Assembly: GCA_965153455.1 (NCBI GenBank)
Contig: OZ234499.1
Coordinates: 7,326,515 to 7,390,514, forward strand
Length of the DNA stretch: 64,000 nucleotides
Direction: 5' to 3'
DNA from: Sphagnum compactum
Taxonomy: Eukaryota; Bryophyta; Sphagnopsida; Sphagnales
Below the pieces are notes generated by a model. The model had not been told where the DNA came from. It was given only the letters and a program-made list of their open reading frames with translations, and searched no databases. Shown here piece after piece: positions 52,184 through 64,000 of the stretch. Positions within the stretch are counted from its first letter, which is position 1, and the number at the start of each line of letters is the position of its first letter. The position numbers and the translations under genes were made by a program.

Positions 52184-52263
52184 TATAAGTTGCCCTCCAC
52201 ATACATTACAAATTCACACTAGTGTAATTTGTCATTTGTAATGTATGTGGAGGGCAACTTATA
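52184..52263. repeat. Perfect hairpin, 30-bp stem and 20-nt loop
   Basis: Left arm 52184-52213 (starting TATAAGTTGCCCTCC) is the exact reverse complement of 52234-52263. The loop contains CACTAGTG and the TGTAATTTGTC word shared with the neighbouring inverted repeat. A perfect stem without decay suggests recent origin or constraint. Confidence 0.93.
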
Positions 52264-55200
52264 TCCATCAATTTCCCTCCTAGAAATTGGAAGGGATAAT
52301 TTCCCTCTTGAACTCCATTGCTACCCCTCACCCCAAGGCCCCTTATTTCTGGGAATGCCTCACCCTTAGGATTTACTCTAAACATAAACACTTGCTGTTC
52401 AAGATATGTCCCTGTACTTCAGGAGTCACTGGAATGGCATGTTAAACCTTGAATTTCAGCTCTCCCCATGGCTCCAAACCAGCATTTTATTTTTTGTGCG
52501 AGAAATTCTGCCCAAAGGCTCATTACAAAATGGGGCCTATGAAGTGTAAACAAGCAAAAAGAGCAAAAAAAAGTGGGGTTATTTGCCAAATCTGTCCGAG
52601 CTCTTGATAGGCAATTGGCACTAATGCTCTCCATCATAAATTTCCTAGCACCACCTCAATCATAGATGGCTCAGATGGAGAGGCCAAATCTTACATTTCA
52701 AATGAGGGGTTTCATAATGAGGCACCTTCTCACCTCCTCCATTAGCACTAACATCTTGTTCTTCCTGAGAGAGTTCACCTCTTGCACCAACCAAATCCCA
52801 ATGCATTTTTGCTCCCTCCACTTATTGATCATTTGGTGGGTTCACCATCACTGTCATGGTGTGCATAAGGGGTTATGTTGCTTATTGCTGACTAGGATTT
52901 TGTAGATCATTCAAAAGTTTGAGTAGATTGTGAATGGTGAAAGTTTTGGTTTTAATGGTAAATCTTGGATCTCTTCTAAATAGAACTTGAAGATGAGTTC
53001 AAACATAGACAACTAGAGCTACATTGTGCAATTTGGAGCATGAGCATTGAAGCTTTGAGCCTTGAACTTTGAAGGTTTTGATGATGTTGAATGTTGAATT
53101 GTCACGTCGTTGTCAATTCTAGAATAGTTTATGACTCTAGACACTAAATGGTGAGGTAAAGTCTCATAATATGCATTTTTCTCCTTGAGCTATGTGTCTT
53201 TGCATTTGAGTTTTGTTGCATTTGTTCTTTTCATGGCTTGCATTCAATGCTCAACTTTCAAAGTTCAAGGTTTCACTAGATTTTAAATGGACGCCATAAG
53301 GGGTAATCTTTGATTTCTCTTCAACATCTAATCACTAAATGGCACTATCAATTCTACAACCACGCCATAAGGAGTAATCTTTGATTTCTCTTCAACATCT
53401 AATCACTAAATGGCACTATCAATTCTACCACCTACTTCCTAAAACTAAGTCACCACCTTCAATTTATATTCAAAAGTTATCGTAAAAAATTTTATGTTAT
53501 CCTGCTAAATTGTACATCCATTAAAGACTAAATGACGAATGCATGGTTGAATGACTCATTCTTGAGACATTGTTTTAGTTTTTGCAATACCTATCTTGTT
53601 TTAACATTTCTTAACAAAATTAGTTTTGCTAATTGAAATTTGATTTTAAATTAACAATTTGATTATGAAAACATATGTTTCGAAGCTTAATAAGGACGGC
53701 GATGTTCAAGCGACCAGTCTTTTTTCCATTGCCCAACATCGTGCCTTTGGCACCAAATGTGCCGTTGTAATCTTTTTGAACAAAAATACGTCTAATTTCG
53801 TCAGTTCATAGATTTTTTTTTGGTTCAAATATACATATGAACTAATTGGCTAACTAAAATAATAGAAAATTTCAAAGTTCATACTGACTTTCATTTCAAA
53901 TTTCATATTGATTTGCATTCCAAATTTCATACAATAGCTCAATATATGATGTAGCATGAAATAATAAAGCTTAGATCCATTATTTTTCATTTTAATATCA
54001 TAATCAAATTTTGCCTGGGTCTCTTTAAAGTAAATAAAATTGAACCATATTATTGAACTTTGCATTCCCCCCAAGTGATCAACTCCACATTGCCAAATTG
54101 CCAAACTCCATATCACCTTGTGAATTGCCAAATGAGTTTTGAGTTGCTCACAAAATAAAAAATTTATGGGTTGCCTAGTGCTTGATTTTTTCTGATCTAA
54201 TTTCTATGAATATTCTTCACCATTTTTTCAAATAAAAATAATCAAACTACCCATATCTAAAATTAGGCACTTCTAAAATCACAACTTGTAAAAACATTTT
54301 TCTAAAAAATTCAACCCACCTAGGATAGTCACCATTTAATACCAATTAATGTTGGGGATCCTTGCCAATGGACCTACTTGAGAAATTTGAAAAAAAAACC
54401 TTGATTGCAAAGCAATTTCAAAACATAAGGCATAAAATGTGGTTGATAAAATAATCTAACACTTTCCTTGTAACAATCCAACAAACCCCATTAAACAACT
54501 TGACCATGCCCATGAGATTGATTGATCCTAAGACCTATGTGATGCAATAATGAACATGCACTTTGTAAATGTGAAAATATAGTTTTGAGAACCACTGGCA
54601 AAATCTTCCCATGGAGACAATCATTCAACTAGTATGGTAGAAACTAGAAACCATATTGTAACCGGGTTGGTTTCCACATGGACAAAATGAATAAATTTTT
54701 TTTCAGAAATGAATTCCTTCTTATGAATTTGAAATTATTACTATTTCATAATCTAATATGATAGTTTCATATGAGAAGCCAAATGATTCAAATTGTAATC
54801 TGCATTAATTACGATAGTTTTCAACACCTCGCCTTTCTATTTTCATGAAAATTATGTTTCATTATTTTAAATATTTTTAATAATAAAATTGACCTTAAGG
54901 TAAAGTAGTGACATGACAATTAACTACCAAAGGGGGGTATACAATTGAATGCCACCTTGATGAACAAAAAAAATTCCAAAGAACTTAATTAGACCAAAAA
55001 AAATATTTAAAGAAAAAAAAACCATATAATTTGGGATGAATAGCTCTAAAGGTTGAAATGGTGTTAAAATAAACAAGTTTAAAGAAAATAGGGGAAAGGG
55101 TTCATGAAAATATTTACCTTCAAAACCCAAAACTGAATGAAAGTGAGATGTTTTTTGAAAAAGAAGATGATATTGTGAGGGAAATTGAAAAGAAAAATTT

Positions 55201-57751
55201 GATAACAATTTACACTTAAAAGAAATGTTCATTTCATACAGGATAACTTTGTAAATATTTTTCCAACCCTTATTTTGAAGCAAAGGTGGATTCATTTCAG
55301 CTTCAAGATTAGTCCTCTTGTTCCTTTTTTTCATATTTTTAAAACTTAAAAATCAAATCTTGTTGATCATTTTAACTATTAATCTGAATGTCTATTGGGT
55401 TGAATTTACGAGGTAGGAGAAGAATTCCAATTGTGTTGGGCATGGGATATATTCCTATTGAAGCTTATTACAACATCTCCATTGATAGCAATATAAATGT
55501 TTGTAAGAAATAATTTGAATGAAGTTAAACTTTACATAACTCCAAATTAAATTTGAACTTGTAAATATGCACAAGATACATGACACTCCAAAAAAATCTA
55601 TAAGAGCATTTTGATTGGTCATTGAAAATTTCTTTCAACCAGAGTATGTGGATGAACTACAATATTCAAATCCAAGGGCAACTTTGAATAATTAATGTGG
55701 GTTGGAATAAATGACACAATGAAATCTAGGAAAAAAATTTAGTAATTAAACTTGTTTTTTATTCACCCATGTGATCACATTTAAATGTCTCACATTTTAT
55801 AATGCTTAATTTTCTTTTGCATGGGTGGGGAGGGGGAAGAACATGGGGTTTATCTTTTGGATGTGACCAATCTCAATTGAGGCCCAATTTCAAGGTTTGA
55901 GTGATGATGCTCTAAAAAAATATAATTACAAACACTTGTATGTAATAATAGTGGGTCACAATAACACCATGTTTACCCAAGAACGCTACAAACCCATTAG
56001 GGTGAATCATCAGTCCATTAGGTGATAATAGAATCTTCAAGGGCCAATTCTAAAGCATAATCGATATTCAATTGCCACTTCTTATTTCACGTGCCTCTAT
56101 TCCAATGACTCATTGGAATTAGTTTATGTAGGAAAATTTTCCATTTCATAAGTCATAAATTGTAATTATAATCATCATTTGGATTGTTCGAAGCTAGAAT
56201 TTGTTTAGCTCATTTTCAAGAAAAGAAAATTGATTTTTTTTTTTTGGGATTAGTGTTTTTTAAAGTTTTTTATTTTTAAACACCATATTCATGAATTAAT
56301 TTTCAATACCTTCTCCACCAATTTGCATTTATTTCTCTTTAATTAAATTTTAATTTAATTGTTGAATTGAATCTAATCAATTGAATTCCGTTTATGAATT
56401 TAAATCCATTTCAATTCAAGTTGCACACAATTTTATTCAATATTTTTATTTGAATGAAATTTAATTTTCACAAAATCAATTCGATTTTTCCAATAATTAT
56501 TCAATTGATCATCACTGGTAGTGTGCCTTCACCTCATGTGCAACTCCTTCGAGCTCCTTTCAATCACAATATAATGATGTTTCACAATTGCCCATAACAA
56601 AACAGTTCATACCCGGTTACTTGGGATGAAAATTCACCTCTTGTCCTAACAACTTTGTATCAGTGCAACAATAATACAATAATTTGCAACATACAACACC
56701 CAAATCAGATGATACTTGTAGCTCCATGAAGTAGGTTAATGGTGTGCATCCCAAAGCTATCAGTTCCCATGATTGGGCATGAACAACCTACATATGTGTT
56801 CATTTTTTTTTTATTGGCATTTGGAGTATTCCAATAGTGAATTTTTACATATAGGTCAACCATGCTACTTGCAACAAAAGATACATGAATCCTATCCATA
56901 AATATCAATGGTTTGCTCACAAACATACCTGCCTTGATTTTGAACTACTGCATTTATGTGGAGACATGCATTCAGCGCCCACCCCCATAACAACAAAAAA
57001 TTGGGCTAAATACATTTGTACATGGTGAGTAATTAGACCTAAAAATTACATCAGATAAAGGAACAAAACTTGGCACCACAAGAAATGTGGGAAAACAACA
57101 ATATTTAATCATTTGTAACGTGCATAAGGTTGAAATCTTTGCAAGATTTTTGTTTCATATCTCTTTTAATCACATTCTTTCTCATGTATACATAATGGAA
57201 TTAAAAAGTTCATTTCACCTTCAAAATCATATCATACCTTTTCAATGTTGTAAATTATTTTTAGTACTCAAAGCTTGTTGTTTTAAATTTTGATGTAGTT
57301 TGATTTATCAACACTGAAATCCAACTTTCCTATTGCCATGGAGGTGTTGAATGCGTGTGTTAGTTTAAATGCACCTGAATATCAAAACAAATATGTTTGA
57401 ACAACTTTCCAAACCATTGAAAATGGACGGGATTCATATTTATTTGTTGGATGTAACTTGTTTAACTTACATGCAAAATGCGGTAGCAAGAAAATGTGGC
57501 AAAATGATTACCCATTTTTTTTGTTCGAAAACTCATATTTGGATGAAGAAATATGACATTTTGTCATTATTTTCAGTTTTGATTTTGAAGGTGAAATGAA
57601 CTTTTTAGTTCCATTATAATTTACATAAATGAGTTCAAAGAATTACTCCTAATTCAAACCAACGGAAGTATGTCATGGCCCTAATTTAATAAACAAGATG
57701 GTCAAAGTGGCCATGATTTAGTAATACCTAGGCCAATTTAACATATGAGAT
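52264..57751. other. AT-rich intergenic stretch
   Basis: No gene is recognised. The ORF of 136 codons at 54924-55334 (-) is Phe/Leu-rich and follows base composition. A 71-bp tandem duplication is at 53292-53433. Confidence 0.45.
53292..53433 (+). repeat. 71-bp tandem duplication
   Basis: Copies start at 53292 and 53363 with CGCCATAAGGRGTAATCTTT and are nearly identical to their ends. Confidence 0.88.
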
Positions 57752-57890
57752 GAATGACATAATGCTTGGTGAATAAGGTAGATTGTCACCTTAGTGAAGG
57801 TAATGTATGGACCTTGTTATGTGAATGAACACATTTCATTAAAAATCAATAAAGTGACATGTGCCAAAATGACCAATCTTGCTTGTGGAA
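57752..57890 (+). repeat. Third copy of the 38085-38460 dispersed repeat
   Basis: It shares AATGACATAATGCTTGGTGA, GGTAATGTATGGACC, TATGTGAATGA and GACATGTGCCAAAATGAC with the units near 38.1-38.5 kb, in the same orientation. Confidence 0.7.
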
Positions 57891-58997
57891 ATTAATGACC
57901 ATGTGTTTGTGTTATATATTGTAGGCACACCTTTAAATAAACTACACATGGTTATCCAAGGTTAGTAGATGAAATTGGACATAGTGCACATTCCATATTA
58001 CACCTTACGTGCACATATGCCCACACATGCACTTAGGACTAGTGGGTTGTGTTTTAATTCCATCCATTGCTATGTTGTAGGTTAGTGGTGTACATAGAAG
58101 CAAAATAAATAAATTTAGTCTCTTAAAATTCCCCTTAAAAATTGCACAATCAATGGTGAACACATTCACTCACCTTCCACTTAGATATTCAAGAAGGGGG
58201 CATTACCACAATTTCCTTCCACTTGTGTCAATTTATGATGGAATGGAACAAATTCAATTCCACCCAAGCAATAGTAAAAAAGGTGGCATTGTCATAGTTA
58301 CATTCCACTTGTGTCAATGTATGGTGGAATGGCACAAATCCCATTCCACTTAGGCAATAAAAAAGGTGGCATTGTCACATTCCCTTCCATTACAACCATT
58401 ATACAATGGAATGGCATGAGCCCCATTCCACTTAGGTAGTCAAGAAAATGGCATTGCCATGCTCCCTTTCACTATAGTTAATGTATGGTGGAATGGCACA
58501 AGTCCCATTCCACTCAAAGTGGAAGTGTGTAGTGGTTGGGACCTAAATTCCTAGTAATGAGAAGGCCTTACACAAACAATGGCAAAGAGATATCAAAATT
58601 TATAGGGAATTTGCTTGCAAAGAACTTGAATTTGGAACTTTGCTGGAATTGGGTGAAATGATAAAAGGGACCTACACTATAAAATTGAGAATATAAGATA
58701 CTCTTACATAACTTCATATATCAAATTATGCACATCCAATGGGTTGACCCTTAGCCTTTAGGTTGCTTTGGTCAATAAATATAGAAATAGTGGCATGCCA
58801 CTTTGGACTTGATAGAACCTAATATAGGTTCACATAAAATGTGTTCCTTACCTTGAATTGAAGCAACAAAACTCGCTCAAGGTGATTACATAGTATTGGA
58901 CTTTGATGGGCAAAAATAGTCAATCACAAGTATCCATATGTGTACTTGAAAATCTGATGCATCTTCAAGACATACTAGACATTTGAAAAAACATCCA
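57891..58997. other. Intergenic stretch with one minisatellite
   Basis: Apart from the tandem repeat at 58180-58515, nothing is recognised here. Confidence 0.45.
58180..58515 (+). repeat. Minisatellite, period about 80-90 bp, four units
   Basis: Each unit has GTGGCATTGTCA or a variant, CTTCCACTTGTGTCAATGTA, then ATGGAATGGCACAA and CCCATTCCACTTAG. GGAATGG and CCATTCC inside each unit allow local folding. Confidence 0.8.
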
Positions 58998-59300
58998 CTA
59001 TGTTGTCTTGGGCACATCTAATATGCCACACATCTTAAATCGTGTAGATGCATGCACAATTATTTGTGGGTACATATTACTTACTGTGGAAGTTTTGGGC
59101 ACATTGGATCCTGATGGAAGATGCATAGGTGCATTTTCAAGGTCATTCAAAAGACCTAAAATACTTGTTGCCTCCGTTTGATTACCCACCACACCTACCG
59201 CCACATCAGGTGAAATCACTTTACTATTTGCCTTTTGTTATGTTGTGATTGTTGCCATCGTTGTCATCCCATCATTCAACACAATTTTGTCCATTTCATC

Positions 59301-60120
59301 TGTCGCAACCCCACTTTGGGCTAAGTGTGAGGGTGAAGCCCACACTCCCAAAAGTGGGAAGTTGGAGTCCTCCGGGACTCCCAAAAACGCAGAAGCAATT
59401 ACAGGGGGTCAAAACACCTTGCCTCGAGGTGTTCTTTATATCAAAGGAAACGTCTTGAAGTGTAGATGTCTAAAATGCCCTCGCATTGGCCATTTGGACA
59501 TCTGCAGCCCAAGTTATGGGCAAAAGAAGGGCCGGGAGTCAAACTGGCAATTTGACTCCCAACCACTAAAAGTCGGGAATCGACCGCTTCCCGACGTTTG
59601 TAGAAGGAATGTGACATGGCGTTGGAAAGCTCTCAAGGACGGCTACAACGTTGGTTTAGACCTCGCTCCAATCGGATGTTGTAGCCGGGAGATATGAGCT
59701 CCCAAAGTTCCAAGACTCCAACCCGGGACAGTTTCGGGACTCCAATTTGGGAGTCCCGGGAAAAAGAGCCATTTGGATGTAGCCTCGGCGGAGAGCTGCA
59801 GAGTATACTATATGGGGGAAGGTGGTGGCTTCCCCCGAGTCCGGGCCGTGGTGAGTCAAATGTGTCCAAGTGCCCGTGGCTTGTCCCAACACCCAAGGGT
59901 GTTCCCGAATGTGAACTAACCCTCTTGTGGTTGGTTTTGGATGCAGATTCAAGTGAGATAATACTTTTCCCTCTTCCTAGTCTAATCACGGGACTTCTAG
60001 CATGCCCCTCTACCCCTCTTTAGTGCTGGAAGTCGGGAGCGGCCCTTAAGTCCCAACTTTCCGCAACCCAACATACTTAGACCCTCAAGTGGGTCTAACA
60101 ACGGACTTAGGAGCGCGTCA
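59301..60120. mobile_element. Solo LTR, 820 bp, with perfect 5-bp target duplication
   Basis: The segment begins TGTCGCAACC and ends GAGCGCGTCA, the TG...CA ends of an LTR. It is flanked by TCATC at 59296-59300 and again at 60121-60125. It is clearly more GC-rich than its surroundings. No primer-binding site, polypurine tract or internal retrotransposon genes are present, so it is a solo LTR left by recombination between two LTRs. Orientation is not certain. Confidence 0.88.
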
Positions 60121-62099
60121 TCATCCCTAATTGTCTCTATTGTAGTTGGGCTAGCTAGTTTGTGACCCTCATGTGCTTCATTCCTCATAATTGAACTAGT
60201 TTTCGAGTTTAAATTATTCCCATCCCTTAAAAGTTGAACACCAAGTTTTTTAGCCAACGTTTTTTGAATGGTAAATACCATGTCCATACAACTTTGCAAT
60301 TGTCCTTGCTTCTCATCCACTCCAAATCCCCAAGACATAATCCCTTCCACCTTGTTAGCAAGTTCTGTCAAAAGACCAGCACTAATGTCCTACATTCAAC
60401 ACATTGAACTCACATTAAAACTTGCATCATCATATTGAGATTTTGTGATTATAAAACAATTGCCCATGGAACTCATCCCAATAAATTGTGATTTCCCAAA
60501 TATGATTACCCATTTATTCCATAATTTGATTGAAGTCAATTTGAGATGAAAGTTGGACTAGATCACGTTCTTGGCACCCAACTTGATTTTATACAATAGG
60601 CCTAATATGAGTTTCCACTGCATTTTATTTCCTAAATGCAAAGGCCAAAATTATCATGATATTTTATTGGACAACACAAGACCTTGATGTCACAAAATTT
60701 ACATAAATTCACCCACATCTGTTGTTTTTGGACTGTTAACACAAAACATTATTCCGTTCATAGTTGTTGCCAATGTATGCTCCAAATTGCCTTTGTAAAA
60801 TTCTACAATGCCTAACATCAATTGCACCCTTGGGAAACACAAGAATCAAATGTCATGAAGCCACCATAAAAAAATTTCAAAGTTGTTTACCAACTTGTAT
60901 GTATCGCAAATCACTACCCCATTCATGCTGCCCAACTATTGTCAAAAAACAAGTATGTAGAGATCTGCCAACCATACAAAGCCATGAAACAAGTTTTGAC
61001 AACACACTATCACAAAAGCATGACAAGGGGGAATGTAAAACTAGAATAACTCGAGTCAGATCCACACTTCAAGTTGGAGCCATGTTTATCTTTATGTTAT
61101 GTACAAGTTGAACAAAATGTTAGGGTTCTAACCAAAAATACAGTGCTTTGCAGTAACAAATCAATATTCCCACTATGCATTTCATTCAATGTTGGTTGCA
61201 ACTTCTGGTTTTCAACAATTCATGTCAAATCAACATGTTAAATTACATTATTATTTAGCAAAGTACATTTAGAAGAAGCAAAAGGTTCATTCTAATCCAC
61301 ACAAATAAAAAGATTAGTTGATACATACAATGCGTGCCTTTTTTTGGGTTGGCCGACCATGACCAAACTTAGATGGCACTTGAACATTTTGCTGAGTTTT
61401 ACAAAGGTGCTCCTGCCTTGAAAACAAATCAGGGGTAGCCAAGTACACCTTCAACTTTGCCCAATTTTCCTCCATGTAATTGTTAAACCTTGAACCACTT
61501 GTGCCCACAAATGTCACAATTGGAAACATCAGCAAACATGAAATTCAATGTATAAACCAAAATCAATGTTATTTAACCAAATGACAAAAACCCCAAACTT
61601 GATTGATGGATCTTCAGCAACTCCATCCATTTTGAGTTCAAAAACCTTTCATAAGTCACCCTCATGTATTCATAATTCAAACATGGCTTTGTATAATCAA
61701 ATTATATTTATATATTTTCTTTCACAACGGCCAAACTTTTTACGGATTGGCAATCTATAGGTTTAGTCAAATCCATCTCTCGACAAGTATGGGTTTTTAA
61801 TGCAACAAGCCACTAGTTCTGACATGGGACTAATGCAATCTTGTCATCATTCATAGTAACTATTTTTTTTGGATTTACCCCAAGAACTATTGTTTGTGCA
61901 GATTTTAATGTTTTTGCAAAAGATTGTTTTTGCCTACGCATTAGGTTAGTATGTAAGCGTTGCATTTCTGCTTTTGATATTGTGGTGGGTTCATTGGTTG
62001 CATTGGCTTCAATGTGGCCAGATTGTTGACCAAAACTATCATCATTTACCGCAGTTTGTGGCCATGTATTAATAACATGTGGATCCTATAGGATAATAT

Positions 62100-62450
62100 G
62101 TCTCTACATACTCCCCTCCTTCATCCTCAGGAATATAAAGTTGCTCAACCTCTTCATTGTTATACATTGGTGCAGGTGATCCTCGTGGTTGTTGGTGTTG
62201 TTATGCATTATGGTATATTGGTGCACGTGGTCTTGTTGGTTGTTGTTGCTCTACAATATCATACATTGGTGCACATGGTCCTTGTGACTACTATTGTTGT
62301 ACACCATGACACATTGGTGAATGTGGTAATGGTGGTTGTTGTTCTACACCATGATACCTTGTTGCATGTGGTCCTAATGGGCATTGTTGTTGTACACCAT
62401 GATACATTGGCATATGTGGTCCTTGTGGTTGGTATGGTGCATACCCAGGT
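62100..62450 (-). repeat. Coding tandem repeat, about 54-60 bp (Pro/Gln/Tyr-rich)
   Basis: On the minus strand five to six units read like PMYHGVQQQ followed by a Pro/Gly/His stretch (for example QGPHMPMYHGVQQQ). Unit spacing keeps the frame in most places although two stops are present, so the repeat was probably translated once. Confidence 0.7.
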
Positions 62451-62990
62451 TGCGTGTACTGTGTGTATCTAAAATATGGCTATGATGGGCCTTGGGTGTT
62501 CGGTTACATGCCTCCTCTTGGTATTTGGGAGCTTAAGAATCCTTTAAGCGGTTGGGAGCTTGAAGCATGTTATGTTGATGGAACCCCATGCCCATCTTGG
62601 AAACGAGCATGTTTTCTTGTACCCTGAAATGCCCATGGTCCAGTAAACCAATATAGTGATTAATCAACTTAAATTGTTATTGCAACAAACACTAGGAACA
62701 TGTATTCAACTATGCAACATTTTAGGGTTTAGTGGTGGGTGGTGAGCCTTAAATGCTTCACATTATAACCACCTTACCTATGTTGTGAAAGATTTTACCG
62801 AAGAGTTACCAATGCCTCTCTTTCGCTTGTCTAGAATTACAATGTTTTCCTCTTCTTCTGCACTATCACCAGTCCCCTCATCTAGGGGGGGGGGGGTAGA
62901 AATCCTCATCAAGGTCCACATCTTCGTCATCAATATCAACCCCAACACCCTCACTTCATTCCGGTCTCTCTTATATTTAACCATACTATA

Positions 62991-64000
62991 AACTTCTAAT
63001 AGATGCGATCTTAGTACTATGACGCGAGGGTCTAATAGATTTGCTGCTTGTTGTAACTCTAAGTAATTGCTTTATTGTAGTTGTTGCTATAATGTGTTCT
63101 TTTAAGTTGGTAAATGAATGATTAAGTTATGTTGATAATTAGTTCTTATAATGTAAGAAAAATCAAACTTGAAGCAAGGCATTTTTTTCACAAATTGTAC
63201 ATTGCTCACATTTCAAACACAAATCATGTTTTGTCTTGTAAACAAATAACACATGTATCAAAGTCCACAGGGAAACTTGATTTTGTTTTTGATGTGTAAT
63301 AACCAAACCGAACATCTATGGGCATAAATACTTACTTCTATGAACTCTGTAATGTAACCTCGAGTCTCTTTTTATTCCGAATAATGTTTTGATGTCTAAG
63401 CTCCTCATATGGGTTCTCACACTCCTACATTTGGTTATTAGAATAACTTGTCCACCCCATAAACAAAGTGTTATATGAAAACAAAATAGTGATCACCAGC
63501 ACCCTGATATACATATCGCATAATCTTCCATGTTGTTTGTGAACATTGCCCTAAATAGTGCACTTAACTTCTAAGCATTCATGTGTTTAAAATTGAGTCT
63601 AAAAAACACAAATATGCGACAAAAGATGGGATCAAAGCAGTCTAAAAGCAACACATTGTGTGGAGGAAAGAAGCACCATAGATGCATGAAGAAATGAGCT
63701 CAAAGTTGGTAAGAAGTCACCAAAGTAATCCAGTGTGTGAACACCTCTAAATTCAAAAACCCTATTTTCTGAACTCACATGTGAAAGGGATGAGTTGGAT
63801 ACTTCTTCGACTAACTAATTGCCAAATAGTCAATGTGGTTAATTTTTGATATTTCAAATACATGGAAACAAAATTGACCTGCTTGGGATCATGGGAATAT
63901 AGAGGGTTTTTTTTAAAAGGCCAAAGTTGCTATGAATACATGGGAAAATTTAGCCAAATATGGCTATAAACCAAACATGATATATATTGTTTAATAACTC
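62991..64000. other. AT-rich end of window, nothing recognised
   Basis: No ORF, RNA gene or repeat can be supported in this last kilobase. Confidence 0.45.

Larger units (their letters stand above)
58998..62990 (-). pseudogene. Broken intron-containing gene with Pro/Gln repeats, split by a solo LTR
   Basis: Coding pieces in order on the minus strand: an acidic start (DEGTGDSAEEEENIVIL, about 62790-62985, shifted in frame at a 12-base G run, 62885-62896), Pro/Gln tandem repeats (62100-62450), EPTTISKAEMQRLHTNLMRR (near 61950), FNNYMEENWAKLKVYLATPD with FGHGRPTQKKARI ending at a GTATGT donor (61320-61500), FYKGNLEHTLATTMNGIMFC (near 60740-60800), then VEGIMSWGFGVDEKQGQLQS (60340-60280). The frame runs into the LTR at 60120 and resumes at 59300 as EMDKIVLNDGMTTM, meets an in-frame TAA at 59238-59240 and continues to VPKTT at 58998. 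I do not recognise the family. Retained splice sites suggest a former host gene or a transposon-encoded accessory protein. Stops, the frameshift and the insertion make it nonfunctional. Confidence 0.55.

Noticed and set aside
54924-55334. 136-codon ORF on the minus strand
   Set aside because: Its Phe/Leu/Ile-rich composition follows the AT-rich DNA; no motif, splice signal or family resemblance.
56705-56926. 73-codon frame on the minus strand with FVASSMVDLYVK, reminiscent of a PPR repeat
   Set aside because: Only about a dozen residues fit; the continuation does not follow the PPR pattern and no neighbouring repeats are found.
62098-62472. 124-codon Val/His-rich plus-strand ORF
   Set aside because: It is the antisense of the minus-strand Pro/Gln repeat, which has the more protein-like reading.

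Overview
The window reads as nuclear DNA of a land plant with a large, repeat-rich genome. Coding exons of moderate GC are split by many short GT-AG introns and sit in small gene islands, separated by AT-rich DNA full of decayed transposons and minisatellites. The gene set (a SERK-type LRR receptor kinase, a plant AAAP-family transporter, a plant-type TOG/HEAT protein, a condensation-domain-like acyltransferase) is embryophyte. I cannot place the species; a non-seed plant is a guess. All exon models were built by hand from splice sites and reading phase and have not been tested.

Layout. 64-871 (+): 3' end of a TOG/HEAT-repeat gene. 3610-8332 (-): a complete 14-exon SERK-like receptor kinase gene, 615 codons, with every intron phase consistent. 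11230-14728 (-): an AAAP transporter resembling the plant 'probable GABA transporter 2' group, with one membrane segment unaccounted for and a 135-bp repeat present in two of its introns. 15770-20704: decayed non-LTR retroelement pieces, a large inverted repeat with arms of about 1.1-1.3 kb, and an 88-bp minisatellite. 20705-24479: AT-rich, no recognisable gene. 24480-25390: a degenerate minisatellite. 25983-28765 (-): a dead hAT transposase interrupted at its C-terminal dimerisation motif by a 761-bp terminal-inverted-repeat element with a recognisable 8-bp target duplication. A second copy of that element lies at 42224-43008. 29515-34976: minisatellite and CTT-rich DNA with weak coding hints. 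34977-37165 (+): a five-exon condensation/CoA-acyltransferase-like gene, 485 codons. 37166-45603: mostly repeats. 45604-51591 (-): a multi-exon gene for a protein I do not recognise, with a large acidic/serine-rich exon. 51960-52263: a cluster of short repeats ending in a perfect 30-bp hairpin. 52264-58997: AT-rich with tandem duplications. 58998-62990 (-): remains of an intron-containing, proline/glutamine-repeat gene, broken by an 820-bp solo LTR that has a perfect 5-bp target duplication.

The genes do not form an operon or an obvious cluster. The SERK-like kinase acts in cell-surface signalling, the transporter in amino-acid-type import, the TOG protein probably at microtubules, and the acyltransferase-like protein in an unknown acyl transfer. 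The best new material is structural: the nested transposon family, the solo LTR inside an ORF, the large inverted repeat, the perfect short hairpin and the unrecognised gene at 45.6-51.6 kb.
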